The position numbers and the translations under genes are program-made. A stretch of DNA of 24,705 nucleotides, taken from assembly GCA_002309835.1 (NCBI GenBank), contig DBYL01000013.1, positions 1 through 24,705 on the forward strand, written 5' to 3'. Positions 14,368 to 21,002 of this stretch are shown here, one piece after another (position 1 is the stretch's first letter; every line of letters begins with the position of its first letter). Under the pieces are notes generated by a model that saw only the letters and a list, made by a program, of their open reading frames with translations, had not been told where the DNA came from and ran no database searches. The DNA is from Bacteroidales bacterium UBA1187 (GTDB lineage: Bacteria > Bacteroidota > Bacteroidia > Bacteroidales > Paludibacteraceae).

Positions 14368-16426
14368 TGAACGCCAACTCTCCGTCTTTGAGTTCGACGA
14401 TTATCGGTTTGTCTTGTGTTACCTTACCGCCGATGATGGCTTTACTCAACTCGTTGAGTACGAGCCGTTGTAAGGCTCTCTTGACCGGCCGCGCACCAAA
14501 CTGCGGGTCGTAACCTTCTTTGGCGATGTAACGTATCGCATCGTCCGTGACGCGCAGGTCAAATCCTTGGTCGGCGAGCATCTTATGGATACGAGCTACT
14601 TGCAGCCCGACTACCTCGCGGATATTGTCTTCCGTCAACTCGCTGAAGTGGATGATATCATCAATACGATTGATGAACTCGGGTCTCACTTGTGCCCGCA
14701 GCTGCTCTTCCGTCAGGTTAGACGTCATGATAATCAAAGTGTTCTTGAAGTTCACCACACGACCTTTATTGTCCGTCAATCGACCGTCGTCCAGCACTTG
14801 CAGCAGCACATTGAACACATCCGGATGGGCTTTCTCGATCTCATCAAAGAGGACGACAGAGTAGGGTTTTCTACGGATGGCTTCGGTCAACTGACCACCC
14901 TCGTCATAGCCCACATATCCCGGAGGCGCACCGATGAGTCGCGTGGCGCTGAATTTCTCTTGATACTCGCTCATATCGATACGTGTCATCATGTTCTCGT
15001 CATCGAAGAGGTAGTCCGCCAGCGCTTTCGCCAACTCGGTCTTACCGACACCTGTGGTACCGAGGAATATGAAACTGCCGATAGGACGTTTCGGATCTTG
15101 CAGACCGGCACGCGAACGCCGGATAGCATCGCTGACAGCCGCTATCGCTTCGTCCTGTCCGATGACGCGCTTATGCAGTTCCTCCTCGAGATGCAGCAAC
15201 TTATCGCGCTCGGATTGCATCATCTTCGCTACAGGAATACCTGTCCAACGCGCTACAACCTCAGAGATATCCTCTTCATCGACCTCCTCTTTGATAAGGG
15301 CTTGGTCGCTGATGGCGTGCAAGGACTCCTGCGCGTTCTTGATGTTCGCTTCCGCCGCAGGAATCTGACTGTAGCGTATCTCGGCTACTTTACCGTAATC
15401 GCCTTCGCGTTCGGCCACTTCCGCCTGATGCTTCAGACTCTCGATACGCGCTTTCTCGTTCTGTATCGTCGCTACATACCCTTTCTCTTTGTTCCAACGG
15501 GCATTCAACTCATCGGACTGCTTCTTGAGGTCCGCCAACTGTGCCTCGATATTCTTGAGTTTCGCCTCATCCTTATCCCGCTTAATCGCCTCGCGCTCAA
15601 TCTCGAGTTGCTTAATCTGTCTGTCCAGCGTATCTATCTCTTCCGGCTTGGAATCGACCTCCAGACGCAGTTTGGCAGCTGCCTCGTCAATCAGGTCGAT
15701 GGCTTTATCCGGCAGGAAACGATCGGTGATATATCGTGCACTCAGCGTGACGGCTGCGATAATCGCATCATCTTTGATACGTACCTTATGGTGCGTCTCG
15801 TAGCGCTCCTTAAGACCACGCAGGATAGATATCGTCGCCGCCTCATCCGGTTCATCCACCATCACCTTCTGGAATCGACGCTCGAGGGCCTTATCGGTCT
15901 CGAAATACTTCTGATACTCGTCCAGCGTCGTCGCACCTATCGCACGCAGGTCACCACGTGCCAGCGCAGGTTTCAATATGTTCGCCGCGTCCATGGCTCC
16001 GCTTGATTTACCGGCACCTACCAGCGTGTGAATCTCATCGATAAAGAGGATGATCTCACCTGCAGCAGCCACTACTTCGTTGACTACACCTTTGAGTCGC
16101 TCCTCAAACTCACCCTGGTATTTCGCACCGGCAATCAGTGCACCCATATCGAGGGAGTATATCTGTTTCTTCTTCAGGTTCTCCGGCACGTCGCCGCGCA
16201 CGATACGATGAGCCAAGCCCTCGGCGATAGCCGTCTTACCGACACCCGGTTCACCAATAAGGATAGGGTTGTTTTTCGTACGCCGCGAGAGAATCTGCAG
16301 CACACGTCTGATCTCGTCATCTCGTCCGATAACAGGATCTAACTTACCTTCACGAGCCCGCTCGCAGAGGTTGATTGCGAACTTCTGTAAGTTCTCGTTT
16401 TGATTGTTTTGATTCGTTGCATTCAT
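14360..16426 (-). CDS. clpB: ClpB-type disaggregase lacking the N-terminal domain
   Basis: 688 aa, against about 860 for usual ClpB. Present: AAA1 with Walker A GEPGVGKT (58-65) and Walker B ILFIDE (126-131); the coiled-coil middle domain (about 255-380) that defines ClpB against ClpA; AAA2 with Walker A GTTGVGKT (456-463) and Walker B VVLFDE (524-529); and the end motif YDPQFGARPVKRA. Missing: the whole Clp_N domain of about 150 residues. The protein starts with a low-complexity MNATNQNNQNEN and runs straight into QKFAINLCERAREGKLDPVIGR. The loop between TSN (568-570) and RPEFINRID (581) is also about 20 residues shorter than in E. coli ClpB. ClpB with DnaK rescues aggregated proteins in the cytoplasm. 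No longer in-frame upstream start fits, since the upstream region holds simple repeats. Confidence 0.93.
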   Translation of the reverse strand: MNATNQNNQNENLQKFAINLCERAREGKLDPVIGRDDEIRRVLQILSRRTKNNPILIGEPGVGKTAIAEGLAHRIVRGDVPENLKKKQIYSLDMGALIAGAKYQGEFEERLKGVVNEVVAAAGEIILFIDEIHTLVGAGKSSGAMDAANILKPALARGDLRAIGATTLDEYQKYFETDKALERRFQKVMVDEPDEAATISILRGLKERYETHHKVRIKDDAIIAAVTLSARYITDRFLPDKAIDLIDEAAAKLRLEVDSKPEEIDTLDRQIKQLEIEREAIKRDKDEAKLKNIEAQLADLKKQSDELNARWNKEKGYVATIQNEKARIESLKHQAEVAEREGDYGKVAEIRYSQIPAAEANIKNAQESLHAISDQALIKEEVDEEDISEVVARWTGIPVAKMMQSERDKLLHLEEELHKRVIGQDEAIAAVSDAIRRSRAGLQDPKRPIGSFIFLGTTGVGKTELAKALADYLFDDENMMTRIDMSEYQEKFSATRLIGAPPGYVGYDEGGQLTEAIRRKPYSVVLFDEIEKAHPDVFNVLLQVLDDGRLTDNKGRVVNFKNTLIIMTSNLTEEQLRAQVRPEFINRIDDIIHFSELTEDNIREVVGLQVARIHKMLADQGFDLRVTDDAIRYIAKEGYDPQFGARPVKRALQRLVLNELSKAIIGGKVTQDKPIIVELKDGELAFRN

Positions 16427-16450
16427 AGTTATAGCGTTTTTAAGTTAATA

Positions 16451-16490
16451 ATCCATTCATCCATTCATCCATTCATCCTTTCACCTTTAC
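16451..16490 (-). repeat. 8-bp tandem array upstream of clpB
   Basis: Three exact copies of ATCCATTC on the plus strand plus two decayed ones; read on the minus strand, GGAT alternates with GAAT. It would lie in the clpB 5' leader if transcription starts near 16508. A decayed CCTTTCACCTTTAC tail matches the heptamer arrays. Confidence 0.75.
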
Positions 16491-16513
16491 ATCCACAAAC
16501 CCCGCGCCAAACT

Positions 16514-16521
16514 CAAATATA
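16514..16521 (-). promoter_or_regulatory. Possible clpB -7 box
   Basis: TATATTTG on the minus strand fits TAnnTTTG and is the only match between clpB and the next gene. No TTG is found at the right distance upstream, so this is tentative. It predicts a leader of about 80 nt. Confidence 0.3.
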
Positions 16522-16604
16522 CTGCCAATTTGTCAGTATTGTGGTTTTTTGCTGCCAAAAACGTCTTATTTCGCAGGCTCAAACGATTATTTTCTTCGAA
16601 AACC

Positions 16605-16635
16605 TTGCATATATGCGGATTTTGTAGTAACTTTG
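16605..16635 (+). promoter_or_regulatory. Promoter of the acyltransferase/redox-protein pair
   Basis: A -33 TTG at 16605-16607, a 20-nt gap, and a -7 TAACTTTG at 16628-16635. The ATG at 16653 is 17 nt after the -7 box, so the leader is very short. The spacer contains the palindrome GCATATATGC. Confidence 0.75.
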
Positions 16636-16647
16636 CCGCGCAAAGTT
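16629..16647. promoter_or_regulatory. Second copy of the 19-bp palindrome over a -7 box
   Basis: AACTTTGC, spacer CGC, GCAAAGTT: the same perfect arms and spacing as at 5582-5600, at the same position relative to the -7 box. Confidence 0.4.
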
Positions 16648-16652
16648 GTGCG

Positions 16653-17306
16653 ATGAATAGATATACCATCGGTAAGATAGTGAAGTTTTTCTTCCATTGG
16701 CATTACGATATCCGTGTGTCGGGTGAGGAACTGCTGCGGGATGAGTCCACGCATCTGGTGTTGCCGAACCATACCGCGTATATCGATCCGTTGATCCTCT
16801 TTAGCGAAGAGTGGTGGTTGCCGATTCGGCCGATGAGTGATGAACTGTTCACGCGGCATTGGTTCTACGGATATATCCTCCGCAAGGCCGATGTTATCGA
16901 GGTGCCGGATCTCAATAAGAGTTCCATGACGCGCGAAGAAGGAGTGGCGGCAGCGGCACAACTGAGCCGCATCGCCATCGATAGTTTGGCCGAAGGCAAA
17001 CAGATCTGTTTCTATCCCTCCGGACATGTGAAGACCGTCGATAAGGAGATCATCGGTAATCGCCGCATGGCGTATGAGGTGTGTCGTGAACTGCCCGAGA
17101 ACGTCCGCGTCATCCTCTGTCGCATGAGAGGGCTGGAGACCAGCATGTGGTCAAAACTCAAACCTAAGAAATGGAAATGGCGTCGCACGGTGACGATGGT
17201 CTTCGAGGACCATACCGCCGATGTTCGCACATGGGCACAAACGCTCACACGACGTGAGTTTAACGAAAAACTGGAAAATTGGTATAATGACGACGGAAGA
17301 AATTGA
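16653..17306 (+). CDS. PlsC-like phospholipid/glycerol acyltransferase
   Basis: 217 aa. The catalytic H-X4-D motif is NHTAYID (His40, Asp45). The middle block is FYGYILRKADVIEVPDL, the region that binds the phosphate end of the acceptor in this family. The third block reads FYPSGHVKT (120-128) where most members have FPEGTR, so the usual Glu is Ser123. It probably transfers an acyl chain to a lysophospholipid or another polar-lipid acceptor at the inner membrane, but the altered third block leaves the substrate uncertain. I chose the ATG at 16653 because it follows the promoter; longer in-frame starts lie upstream of the -7 box. It overlaps the next gene by 20 nt. Confidence 0.82.
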   Translation: MNRYTIGKIVKFFFHWHYDIRVSGEELLRDESTHLVLPNHTAYIDPLILFSEEWWLPIRPMSDELFTRHWFYGYILRKADVIEVPDLNKSSMTREEGVAAAAQLSRIAIDSLAEGKQICFYPSGHVKTVDKEIIGNRRMAYEVCRELPENVRVILCRMRGLETSMWSKLKPKKWKWRRTVTMVFEDHTADVRTWAQTLTRREFNEKLENWYNDDGRN

Positions 17307-17769
17307 AGCGCGTGCGCAACGGGCGCAGGATCTTTTTAAACAAGGCTATAACTGCTCGCAAGCGGTGTTCGCGTCGTGCGCAGACCTGTACGATATGAAG
17401 GATGAAGCCCTTGCCCTGCGTCTCTCTGCCTCGTTCGGCGGGGGAACAGGTCGCATGAGGATGACCTGCGGTGCAGCCAACGGTATGTTCATGCTTGCCG
17501 GTCTGGAATGCGGAAGTGCAACGCCTCATGACAACGAGGGAAAGATGGGTAACTATAAACGCGTGCAACAACTTGCCGGTGATTTCAAAGCCAAGTACGG
17601 TTCGTTGATCTGCGCGGAGTTATTGGGTTTGGCGCCCAAAGGACAATGTGATTGTAAACTGGATTTGGACCCGCGCCCCGCAGAACGAACTCCCGAATAT
17701 TACGAGAAACGTCCCTGCTCCGAAATGGTCGCAGAAGCAGTGAGAATATATTTACGATCACTAAACTAA
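17287..17769 (+). CDS. C_GCAxxG_C_C family redox-type protein
   Basis: 160 aa with the spaced cysteines of this family: Cys23 in GYNCSQAV, Cys61 in TCGAANG, Cys109 in SLICAELLG and Cys144 in RPCSEMV, plus an extra Cys121-x-Cys123 pair in QCDCKLD. The family is thought to be redox-active or to bind a metal or cluster, but no reaction is established. The start at 17287 gives MTTEEIEARAQ and overlaps the acyltransferase gene by 20 nt, so the two are probably translated together. No membrane segment or signal peptide is seen. Confidence 0.85.
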   Translation: MTTEEIEARAQRAQDLFKQGYNCSQAVFASCADLYDMKDEALALRLSASFGGGTGRMRMTCGAANGMFMLAGLECGSATPHDNEGKMGNYKRVQQLAGDFKAKYGSLICAELLGLAPKGQCDCKLDLDPRPAERTPEYYEKRPCSEMVAEAVRIYLRSLN

Positions 17770-17778
17770 CGGTTTAAC

Positions 17779-17797
17779 GTTTTTATGCAATAAAAAC
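17779..17797. other. AT-rich perfect hairpin in the gap before the lpd gene
   Basis: GTTTTTAT, loop GCA, ATAAAAAC. It sits in a 59-nt gap also filled with TTTAACG-like repeats. The T-run lies in the left arm and not after the stem, so it is not a standard terminator. It could be a weak bidirectional stop. Confidence 0.4.
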
Positions 17798-17828
17798 CAT
17801 TTTAACGATTTAACTTTTTAACGAAAAT

Positions 17829-19166
17829 ATGCAATATTTTCTCGCTATCATAGGTGGCGGCCCTGCGGGCTATACCGCTGCCGAAAAAGCCTCCAAAGCC
17901 GGCAAAGATGTCATCCTTTTTGAGCAGAACGCCGTTGGCGGTACATGCCTCAATGTCGGATGTATTCCTACCAAATCGCTCTTGTATGGCGCCAAGCAGT
18001 ACTATAATGCTACCCACGCTGCCAAATACGGTGTCTCGGCGGAGAACGTGACCTTCGACTTCGCGGCTATGCAGAAACGCAAAACCATCGTGGTACGCAA
18101 ACTGGTAGCAGGCATCAAGCAACGCCTTAATAATGAGCATTGTACGCTTGTTAGTGGCTTTGCGAAAGTGGAGAGTCGCACGGACGAACTCGTGACCATT
18201 CGTTGCAACGAAGATACCTACGAGGCAGAGAACCTGCTCATCTGTACGGGGTCTACCAACTTTGTTCCGCCTATCCCGGGTATCAAAGATAATCCTGCTG
18301 TATGGGACTCGACAGACGCTCTGGCAGCAACCGAACTCCCTGCGTCCATCATCATCGTCGGTGGTGGAGTTATCGGTATGGAGTTCGCCACGCTCTACCA
18401 CGAACTCGGTGTACCCGTAACGGTCATCGAAGCCATGCCGACCATCCTGCCGAACCTCGACCAGGAAGTCGTTTCCGTCCTCCTCGACAAATACCGCAAA
18501 GCCGGCATCAATATCCTCACCTCCACAAAAGTGGAGTCGCTCGAAGGCGGTAAAGTAACGGCTAATGGCGAAGTATACGAAGCAGAGAAAGTGCTGGTGA
18601 GTGTAGGCCGTCGTGCGAATCTGCAAGGCCTCGAGGCCCTCAATGACCTCGAACTCAATCGTGGCGCCATCGTCATCGATGAGTTCTGCAAGACAAACCA
18701 GCCCAATGTCTTTGCCGCAGGAGATGTGACGGGTAAGATTATGCTCGCGCATGTAGCCGCACGTCAAGCAGAAGTGTGCATCGGTCGTCTGCTCAAGCAG
18801 ATCCCGCTCCAGCGCATCGCCTACAATGCCATCCCGTCTGTCGTCTATACAAACCCTGAAATAGCGTCCGTGGGTATCACCGAAGCACAAGCGGCAGAAC
18901 TCAATATCACGCCGGAAGTGCGTCGTCTGCCGATGACCTTCTCCGGTCGTTTCATGGCGGAGAACGAAGGCGAGACAGGTCTCTGCAAGGTCATCATCGA
19001 CTCCAAGACCCAGATGGTGCTGGGTGTGCATATGATCGGCAACCCGTGTTCGGAATTCATCGCTGCGGCTTCGTTTGCTGTGCGTAATGGCTATACCGTG
19101 CCCGAGTTCCAGCAAGTCGTCTTCCCGCATCCCACCGTCAGCGAGATATTACATGAGATAATATAA
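17829..19166 (+). CDS. lpdA: Dihydrolipoyl dehydrogenase
   Basis: 445 aa, complete. The N-terminal FAD site is AIIGGGPAGY; the redox disulfide is GGTCLNVGCIPTKS (Cys40, Cys45); the NAD site is IIVGGGVIGMEFA (about 176-188); and the second FAD motif is NVFAAGDVTG. The C-terminal HPTVSE gives the active-site pair His434 and Glu439. It reoxidises dihydrolipoyl groups of 2-oxoacid dehydrogenases or the glycine cleavage system using NAD+, in the cytoplasm. No E1, E2 or gcv genes are adjacent, so it probably serves complexes encoded elsewhere. No clear promoter was found in the 59-nt gap before it. Confidence 0.95.
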   Translation: MQYFLAIIGGGPAGYTAAEKASKAGKDVILFEQNAVGGTCLNVGCIPTKSLLYGAKQYYNATHAAKYGVSAENVTFDFAAMQKRKTIVVRKLVAGIKQRLNNEHCTLVSGFAKVESRTDELVTIRCNEDTYEAENLLICTGSTNFVPPIPGIKDNPAVWDSTDALAATELPASIIIVGGGVIGMEFATLYHELGVPVTVIEAMPTILPNLDQEVVSVLLDKYRKAGINILTSTKVESLEGGKVTANGEVYEAEKVLVSVGRRANLQGLEALNDLELNRGAIVIDEFCKTNQPNVFAAGDVTGKIMLAHVAARQAEVCIGRLLKQIPLQRIAYNAIPSVVYTNPEIASVGITEAQAAELNITPEVRRLPMTFSGRFMAENEGETGLCKVIIDSKTQMVLGVHMIGNPCSEFIAAASFAVRNGYTVPEFQQVVFPHPTVSEILHEII

Positions 19167-19185
19167 TACATCAGACATAATACAT
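19163..19185 (+). repeat. 9-bp direct repeat before the first nuclease gene
   Basis: ATAATACAT occurs at 19163-19171 and 19177-19185 in the 32-nt gap and adjoining lpdA end. No TAnnTTTG promoter is seen here. Confidence 0.5.
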
Positions 19186-19198
19186 AAATTCTAATACC

Positions 19199-20995
19199 AT
19201 GAAGAAATTTAGTCTTTATTCTTTCAGCGCAGCGGTCTTTATTCTTTATTCCGCTTTAGCGACAGCCGCTTCAGTCACTCCTGCGGCTGACATCCCTGAG
19301 TACTGGGAGTCCGTAGACGGCAAGTCCGGTCAGGACCTCTGGAAAGCCATTAGTGCGCAGACCAACTACGGCTACAAGAGTTTAGGTTACGATGGCCTTT
19401 GGACTGCGTACAAGACAACGGATGTATATCCTGCTGATTCTACCGACAAGGCCGGTAAGATATGGGATATGTATGGTGAGTGTACCACATGGAAAACCAA
19501 GGGTGGCCAATGTGGCACGTATTCCAGCGTTTGTGATTGCTACAACCGCGAGCACTCTATTCCTAAGTCTTGGTTCGGAGGAAGTACTAGTGGAATCGGT
19601 TGCGATATCTTCCATCTCGTACCAACGGACGGAAAGATCAACGGAACACGCTCTAACGATGAGTTTGGGGAGATAGACGGCGAACCGAATTACTACGGCA
19701 ATACGACTGGTTCTGCAGGTTCCTGGTCCACAGATCGCAAGACGATTGCGTCTGAAGCAGAAGAAGTAATACAAGGAACGGGTAAGGTATTCGAACCCAA
19801 ACCGCAATATAAAGGTGATTTTGCCCGTGGATATATGGGCACAATCATTAAATGGCAGTTGGCAAACATGACTACCGGAAATAATTTCTTCACCGGCAAG
19901 TACGATGCTTCGAATAACTTCGGCCTCACAAAGAAAGCCGTGGTGCTGCTTATGAAATGGCATCGCGAGGATCCTGTGTCGCGCAAAGAGGTCGATCGTA
20001 ATAATGGTATTCAGGAGACGCAAGGAAACCGAAATCCGTTTATCGACTACCCCTATCTGGCGGAGTATATCTGGGGTGAACATGCCGGTGAAACCATCGA
20101 CATGTCTAAGCTTATGCCTTCTTCCGACCCAGAGTTCGTACTCGGCGTTAGCGATGGCTGGCGTGGCGGTGATACACCTACACCTGACGTACCTAAATAT
20201 GGCGTCAACTGGTCGGTAAACGGCGAGACGGTGCATGTCGATTCAATCAAAGAGAACAAGAAAGTATCGGATTTTCCGGAGACACCCGTTTCTTGCTCTT
20301 CCGAGAGCGCTGCTTTCATGGGCTGGACCGATGCTCCAATTTCCGGTATAGCAGATGAAGCACCGGAAGTGCTCTATACCAAGGTGTCACAATTCCCGTC
20401 CATCACGGAGGATGTGACCTTCTATGCCGTCTTCGCCCATGCGGAAACAGTAGAAGGTGTGGAAGATGTCACCTATACCTACAGCGCCAATACGAATATC
20501 GAAGGGTGGAGTAATACCGCCACCGATAAAGGCCAATACTGGTTGCTCGATAGCGGTAAAGAACTTATCTCTCCGGAGATTGATTTGGCAGGCTTGGATA
20601 CGATTCGTGCCAGAATGCGCACCGTAGGCGGCACGCAATATGACCAGTTCAGGTTTGCTGCAGGAGAGACTACTATCGGCACGATTACTGTAGCAGAAGG
20701 TGGTACGCTGGTTAACTACGAGTGGGTGAATACCCAGTCGCTCTCCGGTACGTCCAAACTGACCTTCACCTGCTCGAACGCAGGTTCTAATAAAGGTATC
20801 GGTTTCTCGTCTGTTTCTATCCATGCCAAAGGTGCAGGGACGACCTACAGCCGCTATATCACCGTTTGCCAGAGTACCGAAGAGATCGAACTCATCCCTA
20901 TCGAAGGACCGGCACGCAAACTCCTCATCGGCGGACATGTATATATCATGCTCGATAACCGTCTGTATAACCTTCAAGGCCAACGTATAAAATAA
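19199..20995 (+). CDS. Secreted endonuclease I family nuclease (first of three)
   Basis: 598 aa with a signal peptide (MKKFSLYSFSAAVFILYS, then ALATA). Residues about 35-295 are an endonuclease I (EndA/Vvn-like) domain: NREHSIPKSWFGG with Glu118-His119 (His as general base), DIFHLVPTDGKINGTRSN with Asn148 and Arg151, and WHREDPVSRKEVDRN then NRNPFIDYPYLAEYIWG. Several Cys (ECTTW, QCGTYSSVCDC) suggest disulfides. Residues about 333-413 are a GWT beta module (FMGWTDAPISG). Residues 420-560 are a different beta-sandwich (NIEGWSNTATDKGQYWLLDS) from that of the other two nucleases. The last 30 residues are a short sorting-like tail (ARKLLIGGHVYIML, then YNLQGQRIK). It probably degrades DNA outside the cell, and is 7 nt ahead of its paralog. 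Confidence 0.9.
   Translation: MKKFSLYSFSAAVFILYSALATAASVTPAADIPEYWESVDGKSGQDLWKAISAQTNYGYKSLGYDGLWTAYKTTDVYPADSTDKAGKIWDMYGECTTWKTKGGQCGTYSSVCDCYNREHSIPKSWFGGSTSGIGCDIFHLVPTDGKINGTRSNDEFGEIDGEPNYYGNTTGSAGSWSTDRKTIASEAEEVIQGTGKVFEPKPQYKGDFARGYMGTIIKWQLANMTTGNNFFTGKYDASNNFGLTKKAVVLLMKWHREDPVSRKEVDRNNGIQETQGNRNPFIDYPYLAEYIWGEHAGETIDMSKLMPSSDPEFVLGVSDGWRGGDTPTPDVPKYGVNWSVNGETVHVDSIKENKKVSDFPETPVSCSSESAAFMGWTDAPISGIADEAPEVLYTKVSQFPSITEDVTFYAVFAHAETVEGVEDVTYTYSANTNIEGWSNTATDKGQYWLLDSGKELISPEIDLAGLDTIRARMRTVGGTQYDQFRFAAGETTIGTITVAEGGTLVNYEWVNTQSLSGTSKLTFTCSNAGSNKGIGFSSVSIHAKGAGTTYSRYITVCQSTEEIELIPIEGPARKLLIGGHVYIMLDNRLYNLQGQRIK
19212..19247 (+). repeat. 13-bp direct repeat inside the signal-peptide coding region
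   Basis: GTCTTTATTCTTT is found exactly at 19212-19224 and 19235-19247. It codes for parts of the hydrophobic signal peptide (SLYS and VFILYS, in different frames). Confidence 0.6.
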
Positions 20996-21002
20996 TTCAC
21001 AA

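Noticed and set aside
14567..16006. A 479-codon open frame antisense to clpB
   Set aside because: Same in-register effect of codon bias; clpB is unmistakable on the other strand.
16607..16616. Palindrome GCATATATGC between -33 and -7 as an operator
   Set aside because: Short and AT-rich, and not repeated at the other promoters; chance is a sufficient explanation.
16530..16652. A longer N-terminus for the acyltransferase (start near 16530)
   Set aside because: It would begin upstream of the promoter -7 box at 16628-16635, and the extra residues match nothing expected in the family.
17221..17286. A longer N-terminus for the C_GCAxxG_C_C protein
   Set aside because: It would lie deep in the preceding gene, and the family N-terminus fits the ATG at 17287.
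17811..17818. TAACTTTT as a -7 box for the dihydrolipoyl dehydrogenase gene
   Set aside because: The final G is missing and it is one of several TTTAAC-like repeats in this gap.
17802..19130. A 442-codon open frame antisense to the dihydrolipoyl dehydrogenase gene
   Set aside because: Same in-register effect; no start signal or domain, and it spans almost exactly the sense gene.
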